From positions 9,484,221-9,548,220 of the forward strand of contig JANAVB010010791.1 in the NCBI GenBank assembly GCA_029216955.1: a DNA stretch of 64,000 bases, read 5' to 3'. The translations under genes and the position numbers were made by a program. Within the stretch, counting starts at the first letter, position 1, and each line of letters opens with the position of its first letter. Below are positions 1-11,599 of this stretch, piece by piece. The DNA is from Iris pallida (Eukaryota; Streptophyta; Magnoliopsida; Asparagales; Iridaceae). The notes beneath the pieces were generated by a model. The model searched no databases, had not been told where the DNA came from, and saw only the letters and a list, made by a program, of their open reading frames with translations.

Positions 1-32
1 TATATATTATAATATATATAATATATTAAAAA

Positions 33-63
<31 letters not shown>

Positions 64-1028
64 CACATACATATACATAACAATGAAAATATATATATAG
101 ATTATGATACATTAAGATACCAACATGATAACATTAAGAACAACACTCTAACAATATAATATCTGAGATTAAATTGGAAATTATTCATTCAAACATACAC
201 AAACACAAGAGGTGTCCAACATTGGGGGTTTCCTCCTAGGACACAAAACTACACATGGACACATCCTAATGACCTCCAAATGGACACGAAATGGACAAAA
301 TGGAGATACAACCATGGGGGTCATCCTATGGGTTCAAATTCCTATATGCATGTGGGTAGATTAGAGGAGAGATTATACTTCCGGGAGATCAAAACTAAAG
401 AAACTCCTCCCGATACGACACTGACACGAAGAGACCTCCAAATAAACACAAACAAGAGCCAATCCTCCCGAACTTGGCTACCACCCCTCTTCATGGAATA
501 TAGAAGAAATTAAGAAGATTGGGTGAAAGAAATGATTGATTTGGAGATAAAATCAATGGTGGTTCCTCTCAAAATTTGGGAAAGAACAAGGGAGAAAATT
601 TGTGGATAATAACCAAATGAGAATGATCCCTATCCCCTCCTATTGTGGCCGGCCTAGCCTAGCTAGGTGTCCCCCTATTGGTAAAGTCTAAAATACCCCC
701 CAAGACTCCTATTGATTTAAATTGGGAATAGGTTTTCGGTTGAGGCTAAATTAGTCTAGTTTAAAGTCTCTAATTAAACCTAACCTATCCATGAATAATT
801 AGTCTAACACACTAACTAAAAATAATGTCATATGGGCCATGCCTAACTAATGAGTGGGTCCCACTAGAGGCAAAACTACCCCGGGTTCCCGTTACAAGTC
901 GGATTGAGTTGAAATTCGAACCCGACTCAAATAACCCTAAAACAATATCATAACTAATAAAATAAATTTAAAATATTCAAAATAAAAAATGACCAAAATA
1001 ACCCTATTCCTGAAAACTGGGGATGACA
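1..1028 (-). repeat. 3' LTR (partial) of minus-strand Ty3 element A
   Basis: Positions about 61-1028 match 14900-15874 in the same orientation with scattered substitutions and small indels. On the minus strand both copies begin TGTCA(T/C)CCCCAGTTTTCAGG. The copy at 11001-15874 is the 5' LTR, so this is the 3' LTR, cut off by the left window edge. The first 60 bases are a (TA)n tract equivalent to the microsatellite in the other copy. The open reading frames at 280-513 and 15343-15537 are shared LTR sequence, not genes. Confidence 0.85.
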
Positions 1029-1378
1029 AATCTATCTACCTTAAAAAATTTGTCCTCGAAATTAAAACAAAGCAATCACAGAAAATCATGCAACTCGATA
1101 ATCATATGCGTCTGTCCAAAATCATGATACTCAGAATCTCCATCATGCAAGTGAGCATGGCTATGATAATCACAGAGTCCTCGACTAAGATACATACCTC
1201 TAAAATTATGGTATTTAAAATTTTTGTATTGCCACATACTTGGCAGCGAAACCCTTAAATTCCTACACCTGAGAAATATGACCATAATCCGACTATATGT
1301 CCTCACTATGCCTGCTAGCATGACCCTAGAGGATTCTAAAATCTCATAATCGAGGCGACCTAGCCCATACGACTTATC
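1029..1378 (-). other. 3' internal tail and polypurine-tract region of element A
   Basis: Directly next to the 3' LTR, the minus strand carries the chromovirus-type signature TTCGAGGACAAATTTTTTAA followed by GGTAGATAG. The same motif occurs before the Tekay 3' LTR (52617-52657) and before the E LTR (57030-57066). It normally lies between the end of pol and the 3' LTR. Here it is only a few hundred bases past the gag end, so pol is missing. I recognise no protein domain in between. Confidence 0.7.
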
Positions 1379-2495
1379 TCAGAAGAAAATCACATCACAA
1401 GAACAAAATTTTATCAAATGATCAATGAACTGATGGAATCGAATTTCAAGACAGTTATAAGGAGGCAAATGCGGAAATGAGATCGAAAGATTAGAACCTG
1501 CAATCTTCCCTGCTACTGCCTGAGTGTCCTCAACTGTCATGGCGAAAGCTCGTCCCGGCTGGCCTCTCCTAGCCTGCTGCACTCTGTCCTGGCCTCCTCG
1601 GATTCTACGGGCGTGGCAATCCTTCAGCTGGTGGTCGGGCGCCCCACAGTATAGACATACGCCCAACCTCTTCCTACAGGTCTCCCGACTGTGTCTCGGC
1701 TTCCCGCAGAAGCCGCAATGAGTAGTCTGCCTCTGGCCCTGCCCCTACTGCTGGTAGGCACGTGCTAGTGCCTGCTGAATCTGTAACTGAGGCTGCTGCT
1801 GAATCTGCCTCTGCTGAAAGTGAGGGCGCTTCGCTAGCCCCGTACTAGAACTCGTACCAAGAACATCGCTGCCGCTCTTCGGCTTAAGGTCGAAGTCCTC
1901 CTCTGCTATCTGTGCCTCCATCAGTATCTGCTCGAAGGTTGCATCGCGTCACCCAGAAGTACGAGTGTGAACCGCATGAATAAGACCCCTCCGGAACTTG
2001 GGGCCTTATACCCCTCATCCTGGATCAGATCTGGTGCAAACCTACTCAGACGGAAGAACTCCGCTGCATACTCGTCCACCGACGAGTTCTCCTGCACCAA
2101 TCCGACGAACTGGGCCTCCAGAGCTGTCAGAGCCACATCGGGATAAAACTTCTCCTTAAAGAGCTGCCTGAAGTTCTCCCATGTCAAACCTCTCACTGAT
2201 GCACGAGGATCCGTACGAAACCATATCAAGGCGATGTCGAAGAACTGACTCGCCGCAGCTGTGACCCATAGTCCCCTCGGAACCTCTACTAACTCCAGGC
2301 TCCTCTGGACGTCCTCCAACCAGTCATCTGCATACAGGATACCCTCGGTACCCTTGAAATCCCTCGGGTTCATCTTCCTAAAATCTAGACACGTGCCAGG
2401 CCTTTCTTGACCCTGCTGCTGAACTGGGGCACCCTGAACTGTACCCGGTAGAACCCTCTCTACTGCTGCCATCGCCAGCTGGTGGGAGTTCTCCA
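1379..2495 (-). pseudogene. gag: gag, C-terminal part, of chromovirus-like element A
   Basis: Capsid/nucleocapsid precursor of a Ty3/gypsy element. Reading down from 2495, a retrotransposon-gag domain is clear: 'NPRDFKGTEG', 'ADDWLEDVQR', 'FRQLFKEKFYP', 'EYAAEFFRLSRFAPDL'. A one-base shift near 2005 moves the frame. Further on, two CCHC zinc knuckles follow each other, 'CGFCGKPRHSRETC' and 'CLYCGAPDHQLKDC' (about 1725-1620), then 'AMTVEDTQAVAGKIAG', the usual gag/protease boundary. The protease active site never appears and the sequence turns into unrelated DNA. The N-terminal part lies at 10419-10798, separated by solo LTR C. A few residues before the 2501 boundary in the long reading frame are encoded by the inserted LTR and are not gag. 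Confidence 0.85.
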
Positions 2496-2500
2496 TGCTC
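2496..2500. repeat. Left target-site duplication of solo LTR C (tgctc)
   Basis: The five bases tgctc here are repeated at 10414-10418, exactly flanking an interval that starts TGTAA and ends TTACA. The gag reading frame of element A resumes in the same frame on the other side. Confidence 0.9.
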
Positions 2501-3458
2501 TGTAAAACCCCTATTTTTATTATTTTATTAGACTTAAAAATTAATTTATGCAAATTATGATTTTTTTATTTTATTAGAAATGACCTTAGCCATTGTTGAA
2601 TTTTGGAACACAAGACTACCATGAATTTTGGCACGAAAGATGTAGTAGTATGCCTTGATTAGTGTACTAGCCATGCCGGGGGAAGCCTAGCCATGGTGAT
2701 GTTCAAACTAGGAAAACCAGACCAAATTGTGAAATAACTTATTTAAAGTATTTTAATTAAATATTTATTGATTTTTAGATGACCCGGTTTGTCCAATTCA
2801 GCCTGAACTGGCCCGAACCAAATTTAAGTCCAGGTAGGCATGTGGTGGGACCAAAGTGGCCATGTAAACATATTTTATGTACCTAAAAAATATTTTTTAA
2901 ATTATTTTAGAATTTCATGTACAATTTAAAATTATTTAATTATTTGTGTAATTATTGGTATTTTATTATTTAAATAATATTTTACAAAATAGTACATTTT
3001 GTGGACCCGGAAAAGGGTGTGCAGTATAAGTGCACTCATTGGGACGATCTTATTAATTTATTATTATTAAAGTTATTTTGTGGAGATTTAATAAACATAT
3101 TTTTCTATTTAAATATTATTATTATTTTGAGTTGATTTATTAAGGATTAAATTTTTTTATATATATGTAGATATATTTAAATATATTAAATATTTGGATA
3201 TGTGATATCTAAATTATTATTTGGATTTAAATAGATTTTTTATGGATATATACATATATATGTATAGATAGGTATAAGAATTAAAAGATTTAAGATAAAG
3301 CAAAAGAAAAAAAAGAAAAAAATATATATATATACACATTGTGGTCGGCCCCACCAAAGTGGGAACCGACCACAACTAATTCATAGAAGCATGCTTTGTG
3401 CGCCCCCACCACATTTATAAGCAGCAGCAGCACTCAAGGGGCTCACCCCTCCATTACC

Positions 3459-3473
3459 TATATATATATATAG

Positions 3474-3546
<73 letters not shown>
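3459..3546. repeat. (TA)n microsatellite in solo LTR C
   Basis: An almost pure TA dinucleotide run that lies where an LTR TATA box would be expected, just ahead of 'aaaccctaaccc' and a pyrimidine-rich stretch typical of plant transcript starts. Confidence 0.9.
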
Positions 3547-3549
<3 letters not shown>

Positions 3550-5208
3550 TTTTAACTAAACCCTAACCCAATCTCTTCTTCTTCTCTCCTTCCCTCCTCC
3601 TCCTCTCTCCTCCGCTCACCTCGAACCTCCCTCGGCCAGCCTCGTGCGCCACAACAACAGCCCCGTCTCACAAAAACAGCGAGAGCAACAACAAACAACA
3701 GCAATATGTAAAAGCAAGGTACCCAACTTTACTGTGCGATTTCTCCTTCAATTTAAGTTCGTTTTTAGATCCGTAAATTCATGTAGAAAGCCCACATGAC
3801 CCTCTTTAAGATCCCCCAGGTGGATTTTGACATGGCCATCCAACTTGCTCGAAAAATCGAGACGAAGTTGGAGAAAAACCACTTTTTTGGAATATTAAAA
3901 CCTATTTTTAAACACCAACTTGTCGGCCACTTTTCTTTCTGTACAATAGAATTATGTAGAAACTAATTGAAGATAGTCAAAGACAACATAACCGAGACTG
4001 TAATGCACCTTCTGGATTCACTTTTCAGCTAGTGTGTAAAAAGTTACATGTTGTTAAAGTTTCACGAAAAATTATAAATTTTGTTTTCGAAAATTAGAAA
4101 AATACCCCGATACGGCGTGTGCCCTGTAACACCCAGTTTTATGAAATTAGAGTATTTTTGAAAATTTATTATTTTTATTATTTATTAATGGTATTTTAGT
4201 CATGATATGATTTTTGGTAATTTTTAGTTAGTTAAAACTATTTCTAAGTCACGACTTATGACTTTGTGACTTTACTAGTATAACCCTAGTGTAAACCCTA
4301 GCTATTCCTTAACCTAGGAGTTACCATGACCATGGGAGCCTAGCCATAGGCTTAGAACATCAAATTAGGACTTTTTAGCCTAAAGGGTATTTTGGTAATT
4401 TTCTAGGAATTATTTGGAATTATTTGTATTTATGTGTTTTTATTATTGTCTAATTATTGTTAAGTGTCATGAGAGCCCTAACCAAGTTTAGCCTAACCTA
4501 GAGATTAGTTACTAACCTAGAATGATAAGGGGATAGATATTTACATTGGTTAAAGTAAGGAAAATATCTTGATATTTACTTTATGGGATATTTACCATGA
4601 ATTACTCAAAATATCTCAACCCTTTACCTAAAGTCCTTGCCTTCACCATGAAGGAAAGGCCAAGACCCCCCCTTGCCATGGCCGGCCAAGACACCCCCCC
4701 TTAGCAGCCACCATTCCTATTTAACCTCATCAAATCATTCATGAACAATTTTACATGAATTTTAATCCCACAAAATTCCCATTTCTTCAAACCTACACAA
4801 CTTGATCAATATTGATCCAAATCACCTCTAGTTTCTTGCATTGGACTCCCATACACTAGAGGGTACTAGTTAGGGCCTGCTATTGAGGATTTGAGGGGCT
4901 TTGGGCATCACCAAGTGGAAGGACACCCCCCCCTCTTTCATTGATTTCCATTGGAAATACACAAATAGGTAAATGCCCATAAACCTTGTTAATATTGTGT
5001 TTTCTCTTCATATTTGCATGCATCTAGGTACTAGGGAACTGTGGGTCAAGTTTGGTGAAAAATAGGATTGGTTTGGTGTCCGTATCGGACACGTATCCTA
5101 GACTAGGAAACCTTGTTTGATGAAATGCCACAAAGGATCTGTTTTTATTAGAATGTAAAAAAAATTATATTTTCTGGTAGCCCTAGACTTCTAGGTCACA
5201 ACCCTAAC

Positions 5209-5830
5209 TTACTGGACACATTTTTGAGTCGTGTCCGTGTCCAAAACGGACACGAACTCACTGCACGATACACGCGCACAGTGCCCTGCTACCACACCCT
5301 TCGTGCGCACTGCACAGGCCACTAGGACACACCAAAATTGGTGGACACGAGGGGACAATGTCTGCGAACATGCCCCCAAAGTTTCACGATGTGTCATTTT
5401 GTATCGGACACGAAATCGGGGCCGCACTGGCCACACATGCGCACAGTCCAGTCGAAAATTCGACTTAGACACGCGACTCGTGTCGCATGGACACGAGTCG
5501 AGGACACCTCGTGTTTGCACGAGTGTGTAGCCCTACACGTGGGCTACACGTGGGCATGACCACGAGGCCCCACGTGGCTCGTGTCGTGTCCACGAGGCGT
5601 GTGCATCTCTGCACGACGCAGTGAAAACCGCGCGTATCAGTCGAGTTTCCTCGACTGATACGGCTCTCGTGTCGACGCTGTAGGACACGTGGACACGTAA
5701 CAGTGTGTCCATCGTGTAGCCCTATATATGGGCTACACGTGTGTGTGACCACGAGACGTGTCGTGTCTCGTGGTGTGTCCACGAGACACGTGAACACGTG
5801 CACGACGCTGTGTACGTGTTTGTGTATCCT
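5209..5830 (+). repeat. CACG/CGTG-rich degenerate repeat with internal ~190-bp duplication
   Basis: This GC-rich block in an otherwise AT-rich LTR is dense in GACACG and CACGTG. A unit starting 'gtgtagcccta' at about 5526 recurs at about 5715, with the same order of 'ggctacacgtg', 'gaccacgag' and 'gcacgacgc'. Long open frames on both strands (5209-5520 minus, 5231-5530 plus, 5465-5803 minus) come from the repeat, with Cys/Thr/Arg-rich translations that resemble nothing known to me. Confidence 0.7.
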
Positions 5831-6375
5831 AGTTTACCCGAGTGGAGTTTTAGAGTGTTTGGACACATAAATTCGTGTCGTGATGTCGTGTCAGGTACCT
5901 AAGACACTAGGGTACATATGGGGCATCAGTTACCAACCTTAGGATTCGAGCCATAGCTCGGTTTTGTGAGTGAGAATGGGTTTACCCTGATTTGAGTGCA
6001 CAGTCCATTATTTTCCTGATTTTAGGATATTTCCAGTTTTGTAAAAATGAATTTCAAACTTAATTTTAATATGATTAATGCATGTATAAGTGTATTTTCA
6101 ATATATATATACGTAGTATATATGTATGTGTGAGTGTGGGTGAGATTTGAGGTTTTGTAGTTGTGTGTATAGGTAGTTGTGTGTGTATATACATATATAT
6201 GTATATTTGAACTCTGTGTGTGTGTTGGGGAGCCCATTTCCTGGTTCCAGGAAATCAGGAACCACCCCCCCTCTCCTTTCCTGTCCACTGTTCAGTCTCT
6301 CTCTCTTTCACTCTCTCTCTCTCACTCTATGTCTCTCTCTCACTTTCCTCTCTCTATATATATGTTTATATATAT

Positions 6376-6382
6376 AGGTTTA

Positions 6383-6450
<68 letters not shown>

Positions 6451-6550
6451 ATTAGGATTATATATAGTGTGCCTATATATAGATACTAGGGTGTATGGAA
6501 ATTACATAGGCTATAGGCCTATGTGGTTGTTGTATATATATATATTTATA

Positions 6551-6646
<96 letters not shown>

Positions 6647-6758
6647 ATAGATCACATATAGTGTCATTTTATATATATGTGGGTGATTGGTATTGTATAT
6701 AGTTAGGCATATATAGATATATATATATATATATAGGTAGTAAATAGACATGGGTATA

Positions 6759-6827
<69 letters not shown>
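6376..6827. repeat. (TA)n microsatellite cluster in solo LTR D
   Basis: Three long TA runs (about 6387-6447, 6536-6643 and 6757-6827) are separated by short unique stretches, preceded by a (CT)n-rich tract at 6295-6355. The Tyr/Ile-rich reading frames here are microsatellite translations. Confidence 0.9.
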
Positions 6828-6829
<2 letters not shown>

Positions 6830-6954
6830 CTTCCTAAGTATAGGTTTATATAGAAACCTATAACCATTAGCCTATGGAAATCTAAGTCAATAGCCTATGG
6901 CCAAGGTGACTAGCCTATGGCTTGGGGGCTAACCCAATTAACCTAATGGACCTA

Positions 6955-7375
6955 AACACCTACAAGTTAACCCTTGTTGACTAAGGGTTGACCAAAGTCA
7001 ACCTTAGGTCAAACCTTGACCTAATTGACCTAGATTGACTAGGACTAACCTAAAATGACTAGTTTAACTAGTCTGACCATGTTTGACCTAATTACCTTGC
7101 TGACTAGTCTTTGTTTGACCAATACCTTAGTTGATCTAAGTTTGACTTAGACTTGACCCAGATTGATCATGTTGACTAGTATTTGACTAGTTTGATTAGA
7201 ATATTGACCAAGAGTTGACATTAACCTAGATTTGACTAATCTTGACTTGTTTGACCTTGTTTGACTTTATTTGACTTAGTTTGATTTCCTGTAACCTAGT
7301 ATGACTTCCTGTGACCTAGTTTGACTATTAGAGTTGACCAAGAGTTGACTTTTGACCAGATTGACCTAGAATCAT
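6955..7375 (+). repeat. Degenerate TTGAC(C/T) array in solo LTR D
   Basis: About 420 bases consist largely of variants of 'tttgac(c/t)tag', with roughly 25-30 TTGAC cores by eye. A matching array in opposite orientation lies in A's LTR (12520-12895). TTGAC(C/T) is the W-box core bound by WRKY factors; a regulatory role here is only inference. Confidence 0.75.
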
Positions 7376-8664
7376 GTAGTATGCATTGTACACTTTATTT
7401 TTACCATTGTGGATACATTGTGACTTGTATTGCTCTGATTAGGAGCCATACACCTCTCCTCAGACAGTATATCCTCTTCAGACATTCAGTTACCAGGCGA
7501 GTACATTCTCTGACCGTTTCATACTTGCCAGGATTTATATTCTTGCTCTAGATTACTTTACTTGATGCTGACACGATTGTTATCACGGATTGGTACTATA
7601 TGGATCTTTTCATGAGATGTTATCCCCCTCGGGAGCATCAGATACTTCTGTCACGTGTGTTTCACTTACATAATGTATCTCATGCTTCTATTTTCATGTA
7701 TCTTCATGTATCAGCTAGTGACTCATGTACTCTCATGATCACCGAGCCTTCATGAATCTTCATGAATCACTCACGTATCACCCAATTATGGGCTTATCAC
7801 GAATCTTAACGTAACATGAATGGATCCTTGTGTATTGATTGGGGAAACGAGGGAGTAGAAGTGGACATGTGAATAATTCCAAAGTAGTGTAATCATGTGC
7901 AAACTCAGTAGTGTAATCATGTATAAATTCTAGCCATTCATATGCCTATCTTGTGCTCTACATCACTAGCCACTTACAGTTCTCTATATACAGTAGATAT
8001 TTCCTTTACATCTATCTCTTTTGCTACATGTATCTTCCTTCAGCAGTTCCTGTATTTTACTCTATATGCATGCTTTATATTTCCTATCATACTATGCACT
8101 GCGTGAGATGTATTGTGCTCGTTCCTGTCCTGACTGGACCTGTTGAAAATATTACAGAGGATGAGGATGAGGCCCTGGTGTCTACTTATTATGGAGCAGG
8201 ACTAGATGATACTTATGTTGTGGACCCTCAGCAGGATCCACCTGCAGCTGAGGATGTTGCCCCAGTAGTCTAGGCTAGTTTAACTAGACAGTCTTTTATG
8301 TATTATCTTTTTGTCTCATATTCTGAGTTGTATTTTGAGATGTTGAGATGTACAGACTCTTAGACTTATTTTGTACATTGAGTTGACATTCTGATGTTAT
8401 GTTATCCTAGACACTTGGACTTATTTCATCTATAGTACTGTCTCTTGAGTTACTACCTATCTATCTGTCTTTTATTCTTCTACCTAGATGTGATTGAGAT
8501 TGTTTTCAGTTTGTCACCTCCATTCGGAGAGTATAAACTGTACAGGTACTTTTATATTGTTAGATGATTGACCTAGGACAGCGTTCTACCGCCGACACTA
8601 CGGCGTAGGCTGGACGTACCCACTTCTCGTGCCCTTACTCTAGGGTGCGGGTCGTGACATGCCC

Positions 8665-10413
8665 CGACAAATCGGGCGACGTAGTCATGCACTATATGCA
8701 TCGAAAGGCGCGTATGGATGTTGTTGATGTGTTGGAACTGACGGAACCCGATTTTGTTGCAAATGCGCGACAAAATCAATACGTATCCGTCGAGATACCC
8801 CCGTATCGACCCTTTGTAAACTAAGTCACAACTTTGTGTACACTCATCAAATCGCGACGAAACTTGCGCCATTGGACTCAAAATATTTTTCTTGTCCTGT
8901 GAGCCAAGTTTGGTTCAATTCTGAGAAGGTTGATCGGGACGTCACTTTAGTGGGCCTACAATCCCACTCAACGGGCGATTTTGTGCACGGCCCACCGGAA
9001 TCCAAAACTGGACATACCATTGAGTTCCTCTCCTCAAACTGAATCCCTAGATATATAGTTTGATGACTTTAGAGACCGTAGATTCTGGCATGCATTTCGG
9101 TGCAAAGAGGGTCCAACGGCGGATATCGTTTTGACTCGAAATTACGAAATTGCCCCTGTTCCAGAATTTAACTTTTGGACAGGCGTTTCCTAGACATATC
9201 TTATATTCCAAACTCGTTCGTGATATTTGTTGCAGCATCCGGAGTCATCTGCGGGATTTGGCTTTTCTTGCTTCGTTTATTTGTCTGTTCGAGCTACTGG
9301 ATTATTCTCTTTGCACATAACCTCAGGCAAGACACCGTGCCATTAGCTGTTTATTTTACTTTAGCTCATTTTTATGCATTTATTCATTAATTATTTTCTG
9401 CAATATAAACTGTGCTACACCGTCATGATTAGATATATTTTTACGGTGTAGTTATATTTTCCGTACTTATTATTATATAATTTAAACTTAGAGTTAAGGG
9501 ACCACCATTCGTGTGTTGCATTTATAGGCCTTGACACATTTTTACCACGGAGTTGTGACTCGCATGTTGAATTCGGATATGCGTGACTGGCTGGCCACCG
9601 GTACGTACAAGCCGTGTGATAGGAATAACCGCTAATAGAGGTTGCAATGCTTAGTTTGACTTAGCGGTTAATAGAGGTTTTATGTTGTGGATACAACATA
9701 ATAGACATTGGGTGAAAAGAACAGTTTCTTAATGTATGGGTCATATATGCACTGTCCTGATTGTCGGTTATCTCCAATGGGAGGTACGATCCTTATAGCT
9801 GGTTATCTCTAGTGGGAGGTACGGTCCTGATTGTCGGTTATCTCCAGTAGGAGATACGGTCCTGATTCCTGATATTCCTGATCCGGCCCATGCGTCAAAG
9901 GTTTGTTTTTATTGCATTATCACTGTAGAATGGTTAGGCACCTGATTGCATACATATTTCTTACTTTATATTATATATCACAGTTATTATGGCATGATAT
10001 TATGTGTCTTGTTACGTCGCTCTGAGGACCTGGTTATCTCTCCAGGTGTGTACTCTTATCTTTGACAGGTGCACTAGCTCTAGCCGTGACCATCTCCATT
10101 TCTTCGAGGATGATTGCGCTTGGATTGTCTTCGCTTCGCTCGCCAAATCATTCTTTTGTATATCATGTATTTTATTTCATAGTTGGTAGTGGATTTGTCT
10201 CTGCCCAACTACATGTACCAAAGATAATTCATTATCATTATATGATATCTTTTATTCATTTATTTTTGTGTGGATGAGATTAGTTATGGTTCAACTGTAT
10301 TTTACAGCTTATGCATTCATACGAGGTTTCCATATATTGGAGCGTACTTCGTATGTATACAGCTGGCATGTCTACGTTCCTAGTCCTACGTATTTTGGGA
10401 CTGGGGTATTACA
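8665..10413 (+). repeat. Right part of solo LTR C
   Basis: This is the remainder of LTR C after the D insertion and its second TSD copy. It contains no gene I recognise. At 9745-9860 a short unit ('ggttatctc(c/t)a(a/g)tgggaggtacg') is tandemly repeated about three times. The open frames at 8836-9390 and 10004-10619 are LTR sequence, and the last overlaps minus-strand gag. Confidence 0.75.
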
Positions 10414-10418
10414 TGCTC
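10414..10418. repeat. Right target-site duplication of solo LTR C (tgctc)
   Basis: A perfect copy of 2496-2500 immediately after the LTR end at 10413. Confidence 0.9.
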
Positions 10419-10798
10419 TACCGTAACACCTTTTTCTGGCGATACTGTGCCTCGGCCTGGGCCCTTTGGGTCCGTAATATCTGTTGTATAAGGGCCATCA
10501 TCAGCTGTGCATCAGTCGGTAGCGGAGGCGACGGAGAAAGAGTCTCAGGAATGACTATGGACGGTCCCGCTGCTGGAGGTGGAAGACCTCCTAGAACTGT
10601 CGTTGCTACTCCCGTCTGAAGGGCAGGAACTGAGGTGGCAACTCCCTCAACTATAGCTCCCACAGCCGAAGATGGAGGTCCTATCGGATCGGGCCTCTCC
10701 GGAACAGAACTAGGTCTTGCTGCCTGAGAACGGGTAATCGCTATCCTGAGGATAGATTGAAACAAGGAGTCAATATAGCACATGATAAGGAGTATCAA
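10419..10798 (-). pseudogene. gag: gag, N-terminal part, of chromovirus-like element A
   Basis: The minus-strand frame reads a Pro/Ala/Ser-rich N-terminal gag segment ('PPPAAGPSIVIPE') followed by a helical stretch 'DAQLMMALIQQILRTQRAQ', the usual region before the Ty3 gag core. It breaks off at the TSD of solo LTR C. The frame is the same as that of the gag remainder at 2495, apart from a TAG stop exactly at the junction (10420-10418, partly within the TSD). The stop probably predates the insertion or arose in the flank. The true start codon is not certain; the first ATG lies near 10798. Confidence 0.75.
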
Positions 10799-11000
10799 TG
10801 AAGGACAATTGAATACAATGCAAGAAGAGTTATCATGGTAATCAAAAGATCAGAATTTTTCTAAAATGTGATTGAGTAACTCCTATCATATCCTAGATCC
10901 TATGTCCTAGTAGCAGGCTCGTAATTAGTACTCTAAGTCGAGCACCATTACGAGATCGTACTAATTACGACACAGACCTGTATGGGTCACCGCAAAAACG
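10799..11000 (-). other. Leader / primer-binding-site region of element A
   Basis: Immediately inside the 5' LTR, the minus strand reads a stretch containing 'GTGACCCATACAGGTCT'. The Tekay element has 'GTGGCCCATGCAGGTCT' at the same place (47663-47679), and the 59212 LTR end has 'GTGGCTGATGCAGGTCT'. This shared leader supports the orientation and a common lineage. I could not assign the primer tRNA. Confidence 0.6.
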
Positions 11001-11599
11001 TGTCATGACCCGCACCCTAGATTAATGGCACAAGAAGTGGGTACGTCCAGTCTACGCCATAGAATCGACGGTAGAACGCTGTATAGGTCGTCTACAAAAA
11101 TGACACTAAATCGTATAAGGGTACCTGCACAGTATATACACTCCGAATGGAGGTGACATAGCAATACAGTCTCAATCATAAGATAAAACTAAGGTAGATA
11201 GCAAGGAAAGGAAATATGATAGATGTGAAACAGAAATTGAGTTCAACATCCAACACAGCTAGAGAGAAACAAACAACCTCACAGAGTCACAAAATATAAA
11301 TATAAGCTACTACAGTCTAAAATAAAAGCTGGATCGCAGTCCAGGCAAGCCTAACTAAGCTAACAACTCTGGGAGTACAAAGTCTAGTGGCTCAACTATC
11401 AGGCCACAGTCCTGGCCCAAGTCTCCATCTATCTCGACCCCATAGTAGGTCGAGCAGCCTGCCTCAGAAAAATCTGTAATATGTCAACGGTATCCTGTCA
11501 GGAAAATGAGCAAGTACAAACACTAACAGCAGTTCCATATGAATTGACAAATTATATAAGAGACAGTATAATAAAATACAAGACAAAGATAGGGGAAGA

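Larger units (their letters stand above)
4125..8659 (+). mobile_element. Solo LTR D (Ty3/gypsy, 4.5 kb)
   Basis: Starts TGTAACACCCAG and ends GGTGCGGGTCGTGACA. It is flanked by the direct repeat tgccc at 4120-4124 and 8660-8664. Its last about 90 bases (8570-8659) are the reverse complement, with mismatches, of 11001-11095, the end of A's 5' LTR, so D and A belong to related LTR families. It has no coding domain, primer site or polypurine tract. The open frames at 5209-5803, 6022-6751 and 7953-8273 lie in low-complexity or LTR sequence. Confidence 0.82.
2501..10413 (+). mobile_element. Solo LTR C (Ty3/gypsy), interrupted by solo LTR D
   Basis: The interval starts TGTAAAACCCC and ends GGGGTATTACA, with five-base inverted ends and a perfect 5-bp TSD. 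Without D (4125-8659 plus one TSD copy) it is about 3.37 kb, close to the about 3.28 kb of the E LTR. Its last about 100 bases and the stretch near 10004-10070 resemble the E LTR end (29149-29540, opposite strand). No gag, pol, primer site or polypurine tract lies within it. It is therefore best read as a solo LTR left by LTR-LTR recombination. A (TA)n TATA region (3459-3546) followed by a CT-rich leader-like stretch (3575-3620) suggests the promoter and R start. Confidence 0.85.

Noticed and set aside
280..513. Duplicated ORF starting MDTKWTKW (relative at 15343)
   Set aside because: Part of the LTRs of element A; no codon-level conservation beyond DNA identity.
5209..5803. Cys/Thr/Arg-rich ORFs on both strands
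   Set aside because: Product of the CACG-rich repeat inside solo LTR D; stop codons are rare there because of base composition.
6022..6751. Tyr/Ile- and His/Thr-repeat ORFs on both strands (also at 13992-14926)
   Set aside because: Direct translations of TA, CA and CT microsatellites, open on both strands and in several frames.
4125..8659. Possible complete autonomous element rather than solo LTR
   Set aside because: No gag/pol motif in six frames, no internal LTR boundary, primer site or polypurine tract seen.
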